Source of the DNA: Otis tarda | Taxonomy: Eukaryota; Chordata; Aves; Otidiformes; Otididae | Length of the DNA: 64,000 nucleotides | Assembly (NCBI GenBank): GCA_026413225.1 | Contig: CM048554.1 | Span: forward strand, 96,265,963-96,329,962 | Direction: 5' to 3' | Shown here: piece by piece, positions 25,333-38,211 of the stretch | Layout: the number at the start of each line of letters is the position of its first letter | How positions within the stretch are numbered: position 1 is the first letter of the stretch | Notes under the pieces: generated by a model | Database searches by the model: none | What the model was told of the DNA's origin: nothing | The model's input: only the letters and a program-made list of their open reading frames with translations | Position numbers and translations under genes: made by a program

Positions 25333-28300
25333 CCATACACTGAATTGTATGCTCCATAGAAGAAGGAATCATGTTGCTAATAGACTAATAGATACTTAGA
25401 AAGTTTGTTCTTTCCTGGAAGGAAGACTTTGGATGGAACTCAAGAAATCAGGGTTAGAGAAGTTGCCACTATAGTGCAAGATACTAGATTTTTAGAGTTC
25501 TGAATATATAAGCAAGCTGGAAACTAGACCTAGAAAGAGTTTGAACCAAATGTTCAGGTCAAAAAGAAGTTCATACAGTTCTATATATCTTGAGTAAACA
25601 CCTGAATCGAACTCAATCTTTGATAAATAAAACAATTGACAGCATATTATATTATTTACTTCAGAGTACACCTGAAAGTATGAGATTTAAAGTAAATCAA
25701 TATTTTAGACTTCAGATATCTGGCATCAATTTAATATCAGTACCAGAAACTATCTCAATTTGAATCATTATATTCCCTGTAGACTATTCAGAATGAACTG
25801 ACTAAAGTGACATATTTTGTGGGGTACTTGCAAATAGTTTGTGTGCCCATAAATGCCTTCCAATAAAGTGTCATTTAATCTTCTATGTAGTTTTTCAGGA
25901 TGGTAATTCTGTCCTAGTATAAGTTGACAGTAGAAAGATATTTTCATGATTATATTTATAATATTATTTAAAAAAGGAATGAAAACATACAAGACTAATA
26001 TAGCAGATGTCAAAGCTATCACTAGGTACAGGGGAAAAGAGGAAATAAAATACATGATAGGTTTTTAATATTTTTGAGAGCAAGGTGTTGCTGTTGGATT
26101 TGAGTGAAAAAATCAACAATCTAGACTACAGATTATTTACTATAATACTGTAAAAGTAATAAAGGAAAACCATGCATTGGGCAGTTTGCTGTTTAAAAAT
26201 AAGAAGATAAACTTGCCTAAACTCTAACAAAGTATCAGAATAGTATTCTACTAGTTGATCTTTTCTCCGTAGAACTCTTAAAGAACAAAGAGATTCAAAA
26301 TGGGTCTGGAGTCATGCTACAGCAGCTCATGATAATCTCAAAACAAACTTATACAAGTTGACTGTTTTTGTTAAGCAGACACATCTATCTCAGTGTGATT
26401 TCAGCAGCTGAAACAAGATATTCAAGGAATGTTAATGCCCTAAAGACTGATGAGAAGTCCCTAAATGTTGACATAATGACTAAAAAAATACAAAATATTG
26501 TGAGTACTGCCTTTATTCTTTGCGAAGAATTGCCTGAAGTTTTATAAGCAAACCAATTATTTTTAAATAAAATTATTAAAAATGCATTCCTAGGAAAAAT
26601 AAACTCTTTGAAACATGCTATTATTTTTGTCTCAAATGCAATTAACATCTGTAGGCACCTGAAATTCCTCTATAGTTAAAACTAATAAATAAATCTGTGT
26701 ATAATAACAAACATTTGTAAGTCAGTCTCTGATCTTTACAAGTGTCTTTAAAAGTATTCTTTTTTTTCTTTATCAGCAAGTGACTAAAACACGATTAATT
26801 CCCCAAAGAACACTCTTCTCAAAATGTTTATTATTCTCAAGACAGTGAGGTTACAAAAGCTGCCAGCAGCTCTTATAAATGCCCTTTATCAAAAGAGCCA
26901 AAATCTTCCATTGCTGCTAATAAGAGTAAAAGAAACTTCACTTACAGAAAAGAAATGTTTCCTTGGTTATTAGGAGCTTTGCTGACATATCATGATGGAA
27001 AGAAAAATAAAAATGAGTAGAAGTTAATTCTGAGACTTAAAAAGCAATCCGTGTTAACAGTAATTGAAGATAAGGATCGAAAGTTAGCTATTCATTTCAA
27101 AACCCATGAAGTATGGTTTGTGTCCATTTAGTATTCGCTTTCTTATAAACAAAGCCAAATCTATCTCTTCCTTTGAAATAATTCTATTCTATTTTATTTT
27201 ATTCTATTTTAATGTTTATACCAAGCCTTTTCTTCCCTACAAAAAGTTCATTGAGCAGTATGATTAACAAGTATCACACTGTCATTTTACCTTTATCTAG
27301 GATCTATGTTTCTAAAATAAAGTGACTACATTATATTGGGAATGTTTTTCTGTACTTTAGTTTATCTTTGGTTTAAAATATTTAGTGTTATGTAGACAAA
27401 GACAGAGATAGTTATCTGAAAGACATCATGTTTTGTGATTAGCCATCACTAGTCAAGACCTGTAAGATACCCATTTGTGGACACCGTTGTTACAGCCATT
27501 TTCAATTATTTTTTTCAGGCATTATTAACTGGGCATAAAGAGACTGCAAGCAGAATATGGGTAACTCATAATTCTAAACTGTTTTTTTTTTTTTATTGGC
27601 CGATGCAAATAAAAATCGGATAGTATTTAGCAGACTATGAGATTAAGCACTGGTGTGTCCACACTCTGCTACAGCACCTGGAGAGCCTTCACAAGCCAGG
27701 CAGGTGCCAGTGAGGAGGGAAGGGTTGGTGCTGATGGCTGCTGGGAACCGTCATCAGGGGTAAGACCTGTCACCTTCCTCCAGCTGAATCAACAGTGACA
27801 ACCCTGATGGCAGTGACAACCCCAGCCTGGCAGTTCCTGACTGTTCGTGACTAGACCAGTCTCCATCTAGCCTCTCTGCATTATTTTTAAAAGACTTTAT
27901 CTTTTCATGTCAAACTTTTTTTTTTCTCTTGAATCCTTGATTTAATAATGATTGCAGATCAGCAGTCCTACCACTCTCTGTAGTTTTGACCTTACTTACC
28001 TCTGTACAGACCATCTCACAGCTCTGTCTCAGCAATCTGAACGAAGGTTACATAGCTGGGACTTATCAAAGCCAGATCCCTGTACAAGAGCAGCTAAACC
28101 CTTTGCGGGAGAAATTACAGCAGGGGCCACAGAGAGAGAGTTACAGAGTTTAGCTTTAGATATTACAGCTTAAGAAGAATGGGGACAAATTGTAAAGAGA
28201 CAAGCAAAAGTCAAGAATGATCAGAAGTATATGATGTACAAGAAAAAATTGAAAGTGAGGGAAGGGGATGGGAGGGAAGAGATTAGAGAAGAGAAAAAAA

Positions 28301-29059
28301 AAAGAGGTAGGACAAAAGACTTCTTATATGAAGACGTATTTATAAAGATGGAGACAGTGATGTGAGAAGAATTAATGGGCTAAAATAACAGATTAGGGAA
28401 TTGCAAAAGATTTATAGAAAATCTTCCTACCAGTACAAATAGGTAAGCGTTGCCCTGGAGGGAATACTATCCATTGTCCATAAAACATCTCAGAATGTGA
28501 TTGCTGTGGTGTTCAGCTAATAGTCAGTGATGGCCTCCTGTCTCTAGAGTTTATTCCACAGAGTAGGAGTAGTTCATAAAAAAAAATCTGCTTCTTAAAA
28601 TATGTTGGTTATGTGCTTGCTGTAAAGATGTCCGTTGTGCTAGAAAAGCCAAGCTGTCAATCTTTAACTTGGAACTTCTGGAGGTCTTTTAGATATCTTG
28701 GAACCAAGCCACAGTGTGACATGAATGTAATTTAATGGTAGCTAGTATAGAAAGTACAAAACAACTTTGATACTTTTTTGGTGATCGGTACTTCTGTATT
28801 TAGTTGGAGTTTCCTAAACACTCCAGGCTTCTTGCCCAGGTATATCACATTTCTGTAACCTAGCCAAGAGATTGATGAAAATCTGAATAACCAACGCAAG
28901 CTCATCATATGCTGGAAACTTCTAGCCAGCTGGAAATGCTAGGAAATATTGCCAGTAAAGAAGTTAGAAATAAACATAAACTTTGATCAGAAGTTTTGTG
29001 TTACTCTTTGAGCACTGGAAACTACAGTTGGGCTGCAAATTCTTAAAACTGTTTAGCTG
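25333..29059. other. Spacer with a GC-richer patch, nothing recognised
   Basis: Mostly AT-rich. A pentanucleotide TTCTA/TTTTA run lies at 27180-27212. The patch 27650-27860 is richer in GC than its surroundings and contains the repeated phrase CAGTGACAACCC, but matches no family I know. A hydrophobic minus-strand open frame at 25768-26055 is unassigned. Confidence 0.4.
27180..27212. repeat. Short pentanucleotide repeat
   Basis: Imperfect TTCTA / TTTTA units, about 33 bp. Confidence 0.7.
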
Positions 29060-29362
29060 TGGAGAAGGCCTTAGAGATATTGGTGGATGAAAAATTGGAC
29101 ATGAACCAGGAACGGGTGCTTGCAGCCCAGAAAGCCAATTGTATCCTGGGCTGCATCAAAAGAAGTGTGGCCACCTGGTTGAGGGAGGTGACTCTCCCTC
29201 TCTACTCTGCTGTTGTGAGACCTTACCTGGAGCACCACATTCACTTCTGGTGTCCTCAGTGCAAGAAAGACATGGTCCAGAGATGCAGAAAGAAGCAGGT
29301 CCAGAGACGATTTTTAAAGGTCCCTTCCAACCCAAACCATTCTATTATTCTGTGATTCTATG
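29060..29362 (+). mobile_element. CR1 LINE fragment with internal deletion
   Basis: Codons of the post-RT region (LVDEKLDM...[15 protein letters not shown]...[11 protein letters not shown]) run to about 29310 and then jump directly to the 3' UTR (TTTTTAAAGGTCCCTTCC) and the tail TTCTGTGATTCTATG. About 0.35-0.4 kb of ORF2 C-terminus present in other copies is absent. The 5' end is truncated too. Confidence 0.9.
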
Positions 29363-32300
29363 GATTTTACTAATACTGAAGGCACAGGGTTCTTTTTCTT
29401 TCTGCTTCTGTGGTGTGGTCCTCCAAAAGTGTTACAACAATTAACTATATTACACTCCTTCAACAAGATACATTTTCAATGTTCAATACTGCTATATATC
29501 CACAATGAAGTTCTGGAAATCAAATGGATGCCTGTCCTCCTCTTTCAAAATTGAATTACCCATGTGTGCCATTGGTACAATTTAAGCTCACTCTGACATG
29601 AAATCAGGTTAGGTGTGTCAATCACTAACAGCACAATTTCAAGACTGTATTTCATAAACTTCTTTGCTCCTGATCTTATTGTAAAATTTCAAACACTACC
29701 ACTTAAATGATGAATTTTTTGCAGAATTTTTTTATTCTACTACAAGTAAGCATCACAGTAGCGTTAGAAATATTCAAACACAAAATAGCCCTTTCGCAAC
29801 TAAATTATAATGGAAAATCAATTTTGAGTGGGTTTTTTTTATGCCACAGATTTAACACTTAATCAAATTAGACAGGTTCTAAGCCAAATTGGACATTTTT
29901 TTTCTCTTCAGACAAAAGTTAAAGTTGAAAGAAAAATGACAGCTGAAATATTAAAGTTTAGATGAAAAATACTCTTCAAGTAGTTGACTAATCAAAAAAA
30001 AATAGTTAAATAAAGGAATAATCCTATCTCCAATTTACATTTTCTTGACAGCTGAGTTTGTGTCTTCCTCACAATAACAATTGCCTGGAGGAGTACTATT
30101 GGAAGAAAAGGAATTAGAAGCCTTACTTGATTAGAAAAAGACATAGTCATTTTTAATTTCAGTAACAATTTCTTTTTTTTTTCTGAGTGGTTTGAACCTA
30201 TTGTAATTTAAAACTTTAAATCTTCTAGGAAAAAGTAGAACATTGCTGTTTAAAATCATGTCTTACAGCTTTATTATCTTAAACCAAGAAATCAAGTATT
30301 TTTAGCAAAATGAAATCTAAGTTTTCAGGCTATTCTGTTCAAATGCATAATATTACTAGAGATATACCAAAACAGTGTAGTAAAAAAGTTTATTTAAGCA
30401 CTGTATGTTTAATATTTATACACATATTTATGTATATATGTATCTTTCAAATTACACTGTACAGGTTTGAATGTCCAGGTATGTATAGTACAAGACAACT
30501 CCTAATGTCCCTATATTTCTTTTGTTTTGTCATGAAATTTTACCTCATTATTAATTTGAATAATCAAGTTATATCTACACATGCAAGTATACATAACTTA
30601 CGTGGCTTTGCCTGTAATGTTGTAACTGCCAAGCACTTTAGAAAATATTTTTTTAGATTTTTATTATAACTGTTCTAGTTTGTATAAGTGTTCTGATAGG
30701 TATGAAAGAGTAAGAGTCTGAATGAATGATGTTATGAGGAAAGACTAAGCTACTGTGACTATGATTTGATATTAAATTAGCTGTAAAGAGGTTTCAAAAC
30801 CTCTCTAAATGAGTCTAAAAACTCTAGTTAGCAATCTACTGCATATAAGACCACCCGTTATGCTTCCTCTGACAGCGTTGTGAGTTATGGTGGAAGTAGT
30901 TAACACATGTGAACAAAATTCATAAAATATTCCAGGATTATTATAATTTTACTGGAAAATAATTATTTAAAATGTACTTTCTTTTATTTATATTCACAGC
31001 TCTAGCTTCAAAATGCATTCATATTAACATTAACACAAGCATTCCTAGAATTCTGATAAACTGTTCACGACTGCCTCTATATGGTAGAGAATCCAGATAT
31101 GAACATATCACATGTTATACATTCTATCTAGATATCTGCATAAAAAATAATATTTTTTTAAATTTCAATTTGGGATAGTATTCACATTTGGCAAGGGTTT
31201 GTAATGCAAGTAATTTTTTTTTTTCATTTCCTTTTTCTCTTTTATTTAGGCTAAATAATCTTAATTACTTAAGTTTTTCTTTGTTTGCAATAGCCATTTT
31301 GGTAATTTTCTTTTCAATTGTGTCTATGCCAGATCAGTAATTTCTGAATTAAGATCAGTGGTTTGACTATAGGACGAAAGCTGAGGTCATATGTTTACTT
31401 TCCAACTGTTAATATTTGCTATAAGAATTTAAATTATATAAATTATGTAAAATCCATGGTATTATTAATATGAACTATTAAAAACTGTCAGTAGCTATTT
31501 TATCTAGGACAACAATGACCAGCTTTCCCCAAACTCCAATCTAGATCCTTTCCCCAAACTAGATCCTAAAACCTTGAAGACTGCTAAATACATTCACCAT
31601 GTCTTGTACAGGTAAAGTGTGGACAAACTATCATAATAGTTTTCTTCCAAAGAAGTGTGACAGTTTCTCTCCTACTCTTGTTTTGTTTGAGAAGTAGATC
31701 AAACTAGTACTTCAATTCAGAAACTGCCTGTGGACGCTGGCATTGCCAGTCCCTTGCACTTACTTCCTAACCCTAGTCAAGTACAGTCAAGAGGTCAACT
31801 TCAGTCCCAGGTCTGGTCACTGACTTTTGCCAGTATGAGAGTACACCAAGATACATGTAGCTTAAGAGACAAATATTGGACAGCTTTCCCCTATAGTACA
31901 ATGCAATACGTCAAGCAGATTGCTTCTTCAGGTGGGGAGAGGATGTGCATATACCTATATGTAGCGTCTAAGGTGTCACAGGAGAAACAGAGAGAGAATA
32001 GCAAAAGTATATGGGTCAAATGACCTGTGAATCCAGTTTTGAATGATTATTTGACACTCAATATTTTAGGGTTTGTCCAAATTAATTTTTAAAGTTCCAG
32101 CACAGATAATTCCTTGAACTTTAAGCCTAAATTTCTATATTCTGAATCCAGTGTTGTTCTTCTTCTAAGCTTTTTCTTTGTATTATCATAAACTATTCTC
32201 CTTTGCTTCTCAAGGGGATAGACACTTTGGAAACATGAAGGCAAAACAGATAAATATAATGTTTGAGGTTTGAAACGTGAAACAGTTTATACATTCTGAG

Positions 32301-32825
32301 CTGCATATGTAGCTGCATATGTAGCTGCATATGTACAGCTGTAAATCAATACTAACAAACCTTTTTCTTAATTTTTAAATTTTAAAAATATTGTATCTTA
32401 AAATTTTTTGACCAGACTTTATTGGCTACATCTATTTCATCTTCATTAATGCTATGAGATTTTTAAAAAGGCCAGTTTCATCCCGTCTGACATTATACAA
32501 TTAGCTGTTTCATTTAGACACTTGTCATTGTCTTGCTCTGTGGTTGATGGGCCCATGACAAGCTTTGCCAGAAGCTAATACAGGTTTAGTTGAGCTCTTA
32601 ACTTTGTAAGTTTATTTGGAGATCTGAAGTCAACTTGAATAGACCAGTACCAAAACAGTACATTTTAACTTGAAGGTAAGTGTGACTGTTGTGTTTGTTT
32701 ATGTAAATTACTTGGAAATTGAACTCTGCTTGAACCATGGTCAGGTTGAGAGGCTGGTCTTCATAATTTAATCATGACTTTCTAACATTTACTTTCTTGT
32801 TTGCATTTTCATAGTCATAAACGAG
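29363..32825. other. AT-rich spacer, nothing recognised
   Basis: 3.5 kb without recognised genes. It contains the 12-bp tandem repeat at 32299-32334. A 97-codon open frame at 31730-32023 is unrecognised. Confidence 0.45.
32299..32334. repeat. Three tandem copies of a 12-bp unit
   Basis: AGCTGCATATGT is repeated three times without a mismatch. The unit contains the palindrome CATATG. Confidence 0.95.
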
Positions 32826-33347
32826 TGTCATGATTTAACCCCAGCCAGCAGCTAATAAGCCACACACAGCTGCTTGCTCACTCCCCCCGAGGCATGAGGA
32901 AGAGAATTGGAAGAGTAAAAGTGAGAAAACTCATGTGTTGAGATAAAGACAGTTTAATAGATAAAGCAAAGGCAAAGCAAAATAAAGACTTAATTTACTA
33001 TTCCCCATTAGCAGGCAGACATTTAGTCATCTCCAAGAGAGAAGGACTTCATCATGCATAATGGTGACTTGGGAAGACAAATACTGTAACTCCAAATGTC
33101 CCCCCATTCCTCCCCTTCCTTCTTCTTCACTGCAGCTTTTATCACTGAGCATGACATCATATAGTATGGGATATCCCTTTGGTCATTTGGGGTCAGCTGT
33201 CCCAGCTATGTCCCCTCCCAACTTTGTGTACACCTTCAGCCTGCTCACTGGTGAAGCAGCATCAGAAGCAGAAAATGCCTTGACATTGTGCAAGCACTGC
33301 TTAGCATAACTAAAACATCAGTATGTTATCAACACTGCCTTCATCAC

Positions 33348-33965
33348 TGTTCTGTTTTTGGCTGGGATGGTGATAATTTTCTATCCAGTAGTTGCTGTGT
33401 TTTGGATTTAGTATGAGATTTGGTGTGTGAAGGAAGTTGATAATACATTGATGTTACTAGTTGTTGCTAGAGAGACCAAGGACTTTCCTCTGCTTCCTAG
33501 GTTTTGCTAATGTGCAGGTACAAGAAACTGGGAGGGATATAGCCGATATAATTGACCCAAACTGTCCAAAGAAAGTATTCCATACTGTAAATGTCATGCC
33601 CAGTATATAAGTGGGTGTTGGCCAGTGGGCAGCTCTCTTGCTCTTTCTCTCGCTGCTCAAGATCCTTCTGGGTTTGCTTTTGGTTTTATCCTGTGATCAC
33701 TGCTTGGGAGGGACTGTATCAGTCATTGGGTTGTCAGGTGGTGAGAAATTGTGCATTGTTTATTTCATACACTTTATTATCCCTATGTTTTATTATTATC
33801 TTTATTGATACATATATTATTATTTCTTCCTTTGTTATGCTTGTAAACTATCTGTATCTCAACCCACAAGTTTTCCTTTCTTCCTGATTTTCTTCCCCAA
33901 ATCCCTGGGGAGGATGAGCGAGCAGCTGTGTGGTACTTGATTTCCACTGGGGTTAAACCACAACC
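33348..33965 (+). mobile_element. Solo LTR nested inside another LTR
   Basis: A 618-bp plus-strand LTR starting TGTTCTGTTTTTGGCTGGG and ending GGGGTTAAACCACAACC. It is flanked on both sides by ATCAC (33343-33347 and 33966-33970; one more C also matches), the target duplication made in the outer LTR. The U3 core is CAGTATATAAGTGGG. The terminal CA is altered. It is younger than the outer LTR by nesting. Confidence 0.9.
33604..33610 (+). promoter_or_regulatory. LTR TATA box
   Basis: TATATAA in the nested LTR, preceded by AATGTCATGCCCAG as in the related LTRs. Confidence 0.7.
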
Positions 33966-34040
33966 ATCACAAATCCCAAACACAGCCCTGCACAAACTAC
34001 TACAAAGAAATTTAACTCTATCCCACCCAAAACCAGCACA

Positions 34041-35812
34041 AGGAACTATTGAACTTGTATGTCTTACATGGAGTCATGGACCTTTCCATTCCAACTAGAT
34101 ATTTCAATGGTCTGAGGAAAGAGTATCCAGCATCTTAATAGAATTCCTCTTTTCAAACACTGCTTATACGAATGTTGAGGCATACTACATATTCCGATTA
34201 AAATGGAAAAAGTGAATTTTAAGAATACTCTAATTTTCCTTGTCAGACTGCTATTTCTTCTCAAAACTGCTTTTCACAAGTATCAGTGGGTCGTGCTGAG
34301 AAAATATATTTTGTATAAGAAAGTATTTTTCTAATATGATAAAGGTTCATTTAACTGATGATTTCCAATGATACTGGCTTTAGATTAGGCAGAAGGACAT
34401 ACTCTGGGAAGTATACTGAAGATCTATTCAGGCTGATTTTACTAACTCATATTCTCATTTTGAGTATGCTGCTTAAAAGGAATATTTTAATAATATATTT
34501 ATATGATTGCTCATAAAAATGTAATTACATTCATTGTCTTCAAGCCCTATATTTTCCTGTCCCATTAGAGTAAGTCATAGTCATTATGCCTGTCTCTTCC
34601 TTTAAACCACTATGTTGCCATAAGCAAAATAAGATAAGCAGGAAATTTATCTGACACATGTATGGTGAAATTTCTGCCTACCAAATACTTTTCAAATCAG
34701 AAGTAAAAGCAGCCTTGGGAGATAAATCTACAGAATTTAAAACAGCCATACAGAAATTGCCAGAATAATCCTCTGCATTGCCCAAAGCAAGATGTAAATT
34801 AAGAAGCAATACACTATGAGTGTAATGGAGCATGTACTTTTCATGCTTCCATTCATCTCATGTAAACAGCTCATATACTGCACCTCACAGGAATAATTAC
34901 AAAATAGAAGAGTATCTGAAATTATAAATATTAAGATAGAAGAGAAAAAGACAATATTTTATTTTTAAAAGACTTTTTTATTGCTAAAAAAAAGTTAATA
35001 ATTGCTATCTTGTTCTCTAATTATCAACTTACACAGGTAGAAAGTCAAAAGAATGCAAAAGGCTTTGGGCAAAATCAGTAGTAGAGACACACATTCTGTC
35101 TGTTGAAAATAGATGTTAGCTGGCTGGTTGGCATGGCAGCGGTATTCTGTGCTTCCATATGGGACATAAATATTTGAAAAGACCTCGGAACTTCCAGTCT
35201 TAAAATCACATGGACAGAGTGGGTTACAGAGCTCTTGCTTGTTCCTTTCTGTGGAAGAGAAGAGTAACTGGAGATATACCCATACCCAAGATACGTTAAA
35301 ACAAGCATCAAAGAATTTTTCCAATTCTCCATCAGAAGATAATCTCAACTACTACAGTCTGATCACTTCAGTAATCACATGAAGCAACAAAAACCAAAAA
35401 GTGCAAGAGCACTGCTACTACTTCTGCAAATCTGTATACCTCTATAAGGTCATTCTCCATTATACCACCATTACTTTTATACCTAAATCTTGGCACTTTC
35501 ATTTAGCAAGTAGAAAGATAGAAGGATAAATTATAACAAATAAGCAAATGACATTAGGGATATTAGGAACATCAAGGACATCAGCTGCAAGCAGATACTC
35601 AAATAAGCAGATGACAGTTAACTGAGTAACACGTTCTGTCTTTTCAACTTCTTCACGACCTGAGCTTCTTAACACAAGGAGTACAGTATTATAGGGATAA
35701 ATTCACAGGATAAAATACACAAGGGGTAGTCCAGAGAGTGTTATGGATTTTCTTTAGGATTTTCTGATATTTACTGAAAGCAAATGCTTACCAATTCAGA
35801 AAATGGCCCAGC
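34041..35812. other. AT-rich spacer with one candidate exon
   Basis: No repeat family recognised. See the separate entry at 35033-35248. Confidence 0.45.
35033..35248 (-). other. Candidate host exon, unrecognised product
   Basis: On the minus strand a pyrimidine-rich acceptor (ACTCTTCTCTTCCACAG, just above 35248) and a consensus donor (GTAAGTTG beginning at 35032) bound 216 nt. The frame is open throughout, both ends fall after the first base of a codon (symmetric phase 1), and the frame stays open in both directions (34995-35348). The peptide has a cysteine-rich start (ELCNPLCPCDF), a second Cys-containing stretch (STEYRCHANQ) and a hydrophobic end (LLLILPKAFCILLTFYL) that could be a membrane segment. 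I recognise no family. The splice sites are visible in the sequence, but the exon itself is inference, and chance is possible in AT-rich DNA. Confidence 0.2.
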
Positions 35813-35926
35813 TAGAAAGCCCTGAGCAATCTGGTCTGATACTATAGCTGACTCCATTTTGAGCAGGAGATTGGACTAGAGACCTCCTGAGGCACGTCCT
35901 AACCCAAATTATTCTATGACTCTGTC
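35813..35926 (+). mobile_element. Old CR1 3' tail fragment
   Basis: AGCCCTGAGCAATCTGGTCTG, then GAGATTGGACTAGAGACC, then AACCCAAATTATTCTATGAC: the 3' end of an older CR1 subfamily, without the octamer array. Confidence 0.75.
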
Positions 35927-36007
35927 CTATAGTCTTACTTACAGGTAAGATTACTGTTTGTGCATTTATTCGTTTGGCTGTTGCTGAAGTGGCCAGAGAT
36001 TGTATAT

Positions 36008-36238
36008 TTTGGTGCAGCATCAGACTGGATACAAGTAAAAAATATTTTTTCCAGCACCAGAGCAAGTTTCCCAAAGAGGTTTTGCCACCTCCGTCCTTGA
36101 AGATTTTCAAAACCCATCTGGACAAAGCTCTAAGTGATCTGATCTGAACTGAACTGGTAGTGGACCTCGAGTTGAGCAGGAGATTGGATTAGTGACATCC
36201 TGAGGGCCCTTCCAACCTGAATTATTCTATGATTTTAT
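36008..36238 (+). mobile_element. Old CR1 3' fragment
   Basis: A longer piece of the same older subfamily as 35813-35926. It has remnant ORF2 C-terminal codons (CAGACTGGATACAAG, then CTGGACAAAGCTC), a stop-containing tail with GGAGATTGGATTAGTGAC, and TTCCAACCTGAATTATTC at the end. Same orientation as its neighbour 80 bp upstream. The two share the 3' UTR, so they are two insertions or a local duplication. Confidence 0.78.
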
Positions 36239-37928
36239 AGGTAATGTATAAAAGGTCCCCTGATCAATTCTTGGGTTTCAGATTGACCTCTAAAAAATAG
36301 CATCATTTTTTTCAACTACTATACTCCGAAAGTCAACTTTTGTAGCATACCAGTATTATGTAAAATCTATTCCACTTACTAAATATTCTACTGAGTTCAC
36401 TGTGCTGTTGTAGTCAGTAATGCAGGACTGAGAGCTTTCAGCCTGAGACATTCAATTTCCTCTGCTCTGTGACCTAATGAGTGACAGCATGAAGTAGAAT
36501 TATGTAAGCTTGGTAGTAAACAGTGAAGGAGTCCTAAAGCAGACACTTTTATCCTCTTTCTCCGCAGCGGGCTCTGTCTTTATTTTCTTCTTTGCCAGTG
36601 TAATTAAATAAATGCCCTGCTAAGGAGTCAAAATAAAAAAAAAAAACATTGTCATTAGACAAATATAGAAATAGTTCATGAGGAAAGAAAATTATTAAGT
36701 GTAATTTTAACTTCATTAGACTTCAAAATATGGAGAATATAATTGTAATTATAATGTTAGGAGATCCATGTTCATAGGCAATTCTATGGAACTTCATGAC
36801 TTTAAAAACTGAGCATTTGATTTCAACTATTTAACTAAAAAAACTTTTATTTCCCAGTATGAATGTAAAATATTCCAATTCATTTAAAGAGATATTTTTA
36901 TATTTTTAATTTTACATTTCTATATGACAGTGGATATGGTCACACAATGTCTGATTTATATGGACATATACATATATGTGTAGCTATATGTATAACTTTG
37001 CTATAACTTATAAGTATAAATTCTAAAATTGCGTGAATAAAATTTTGGTTTGCACTTAGTTCTGAAAGTGATGTCTTATGTAAAATTTCAGCCGCTTAGA
37101 TTAATGACCATCTCCTATTGAATAGCAGTATGGCTATTCAAAAACTAAAAACTGTTTTGGTTGAAAAAATAGCTAAGAAAATTTTTCTCTTAAAAAAGCA
37201 CAGAAAGATAAACCTTAAGCTAATTACTCAGGAGGTTAAGACTTTTACCTGAGATGTACAAGGCACAAGGGACTCAAATAAACTGTAGATATAATTCAGC
37301 CCATCAGCCATGCAAAATTCTACCCAGTGATAATGTTGAACTCAATATACACTTTGTTTTTTGATGATGACGTTCCTCTGTAATTTCACATTCTGGTTTT
37401 GTGCATACACACATATCTTGATCTTGATAAATTTTAAGAACTCAAGGAACACATAATAGCTAAGTACAGTGAGAACGAAAAAAAAAATCAGTTATTTCTC
37501 CAATTAAGTTTTCATAGTTGTTAGATATTCTATGAATGCACACACATTTATAAGAACAGACTGCTCACAAAATACATCAGCTGTTTGCTTTCTGGAGCAC
37601 ACCTAGAATTAAATAAAAAGGTCACATATACTTACCTAAAATATGTTCTCACTTACACATACTGACTGTGATATAATAATCAGTAAGAAGAGGGTTTAAC
37701 CTCACATCCAAATCTCTCAACTTGATACCTGGGATGTAGGTTGTATTGAGGTTAAGAATACTCTTCCCTCTTCTTTTTGAAGCTGTTTCACTGTGTAGAA
37801 AAATAATTAAAATTTTATAGGATCAGAAAGAGACCAACTATGGCTCTGTAGCCTACTGGTTAAAAATCTCACTTCAGAAAAGATACTCAGGTTCTGTTCT
37901 GTGTTCCAAAGATTATACATTTTACATG
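36239..37928. other. AT-rich spacer, nothing recognised
   Basis: No feature seen. Confidence 0.5.
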
Positions 37929-37930
37929 AA

Positions 37931-38050
37931 ACTGTGGCGTGCTTTGAGAAGCCTGGGCTGCTAGGGCAGGATGGCGTACACCTAAATGAGAAGGGCAAGA
38001 GTGTGCTTGGACGTAGGCTTGCCAGACTTGTCCGGAGGGCTTTAAACTAG
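37931..38050 (+). pseudogene. CR1 ORF1 C-terminus (SGNH-esterase-like tail)
   Basis: The frame ending in TAG at 38048-38050 encodes about 39 residues with [20 protein letters not shown] near the end. In CR1-type elements ORF1 can carry an SGNH hydrolase (esterase) domain, whose last catalytic pair is an Asp-x-x-His. D-G-V-H fits that motif, though the assignment is from memory of the family. Only the tail remains because the element is 5' truncated here. The open reading for ORF2 runs on directly across this stop (its frame is already open at 38050), a typical tight ORF1/ORF2 spacing. Confidence 0.7.
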
Positions 38051-38211
38051 TGTTGCTGGGGGAGGGGGAGCACAGTTCAGCCCACGGCTATCGGCATGGC
38101 GCCAGCACCAAGCGCCCAGAAGTCAGGGAAGGATCGCAGGTAGGTGCAAATAAACCTAATCTGCAATACAAAAGAACACCTGTCACTCCAGCCAGCAAGT
38201 CGGTTTTATCG

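Larger units (their letters stand above)
32826..34040 (-). mobile_element. ERVL-like LTR, interrupted by a second LTR
   Basis: The outer element on the minus strand begins (plus reading) TGTCATGATTTAACCCC and runs to 33347. It resumes at 33971 with AAATCCCAAACACAGCCC and ends AAAACCAGCACA at 34040. The two halves join without loss across the inserted LTR at 33348-33965. It lacks retroviral coding sequence. The TATA box expected on its minus strand near 33140 is decayed (TTTTATCACTGAGC). Flanks (ACGAG / AGGAA) show no clean target duplication. Confidence 0.88.
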
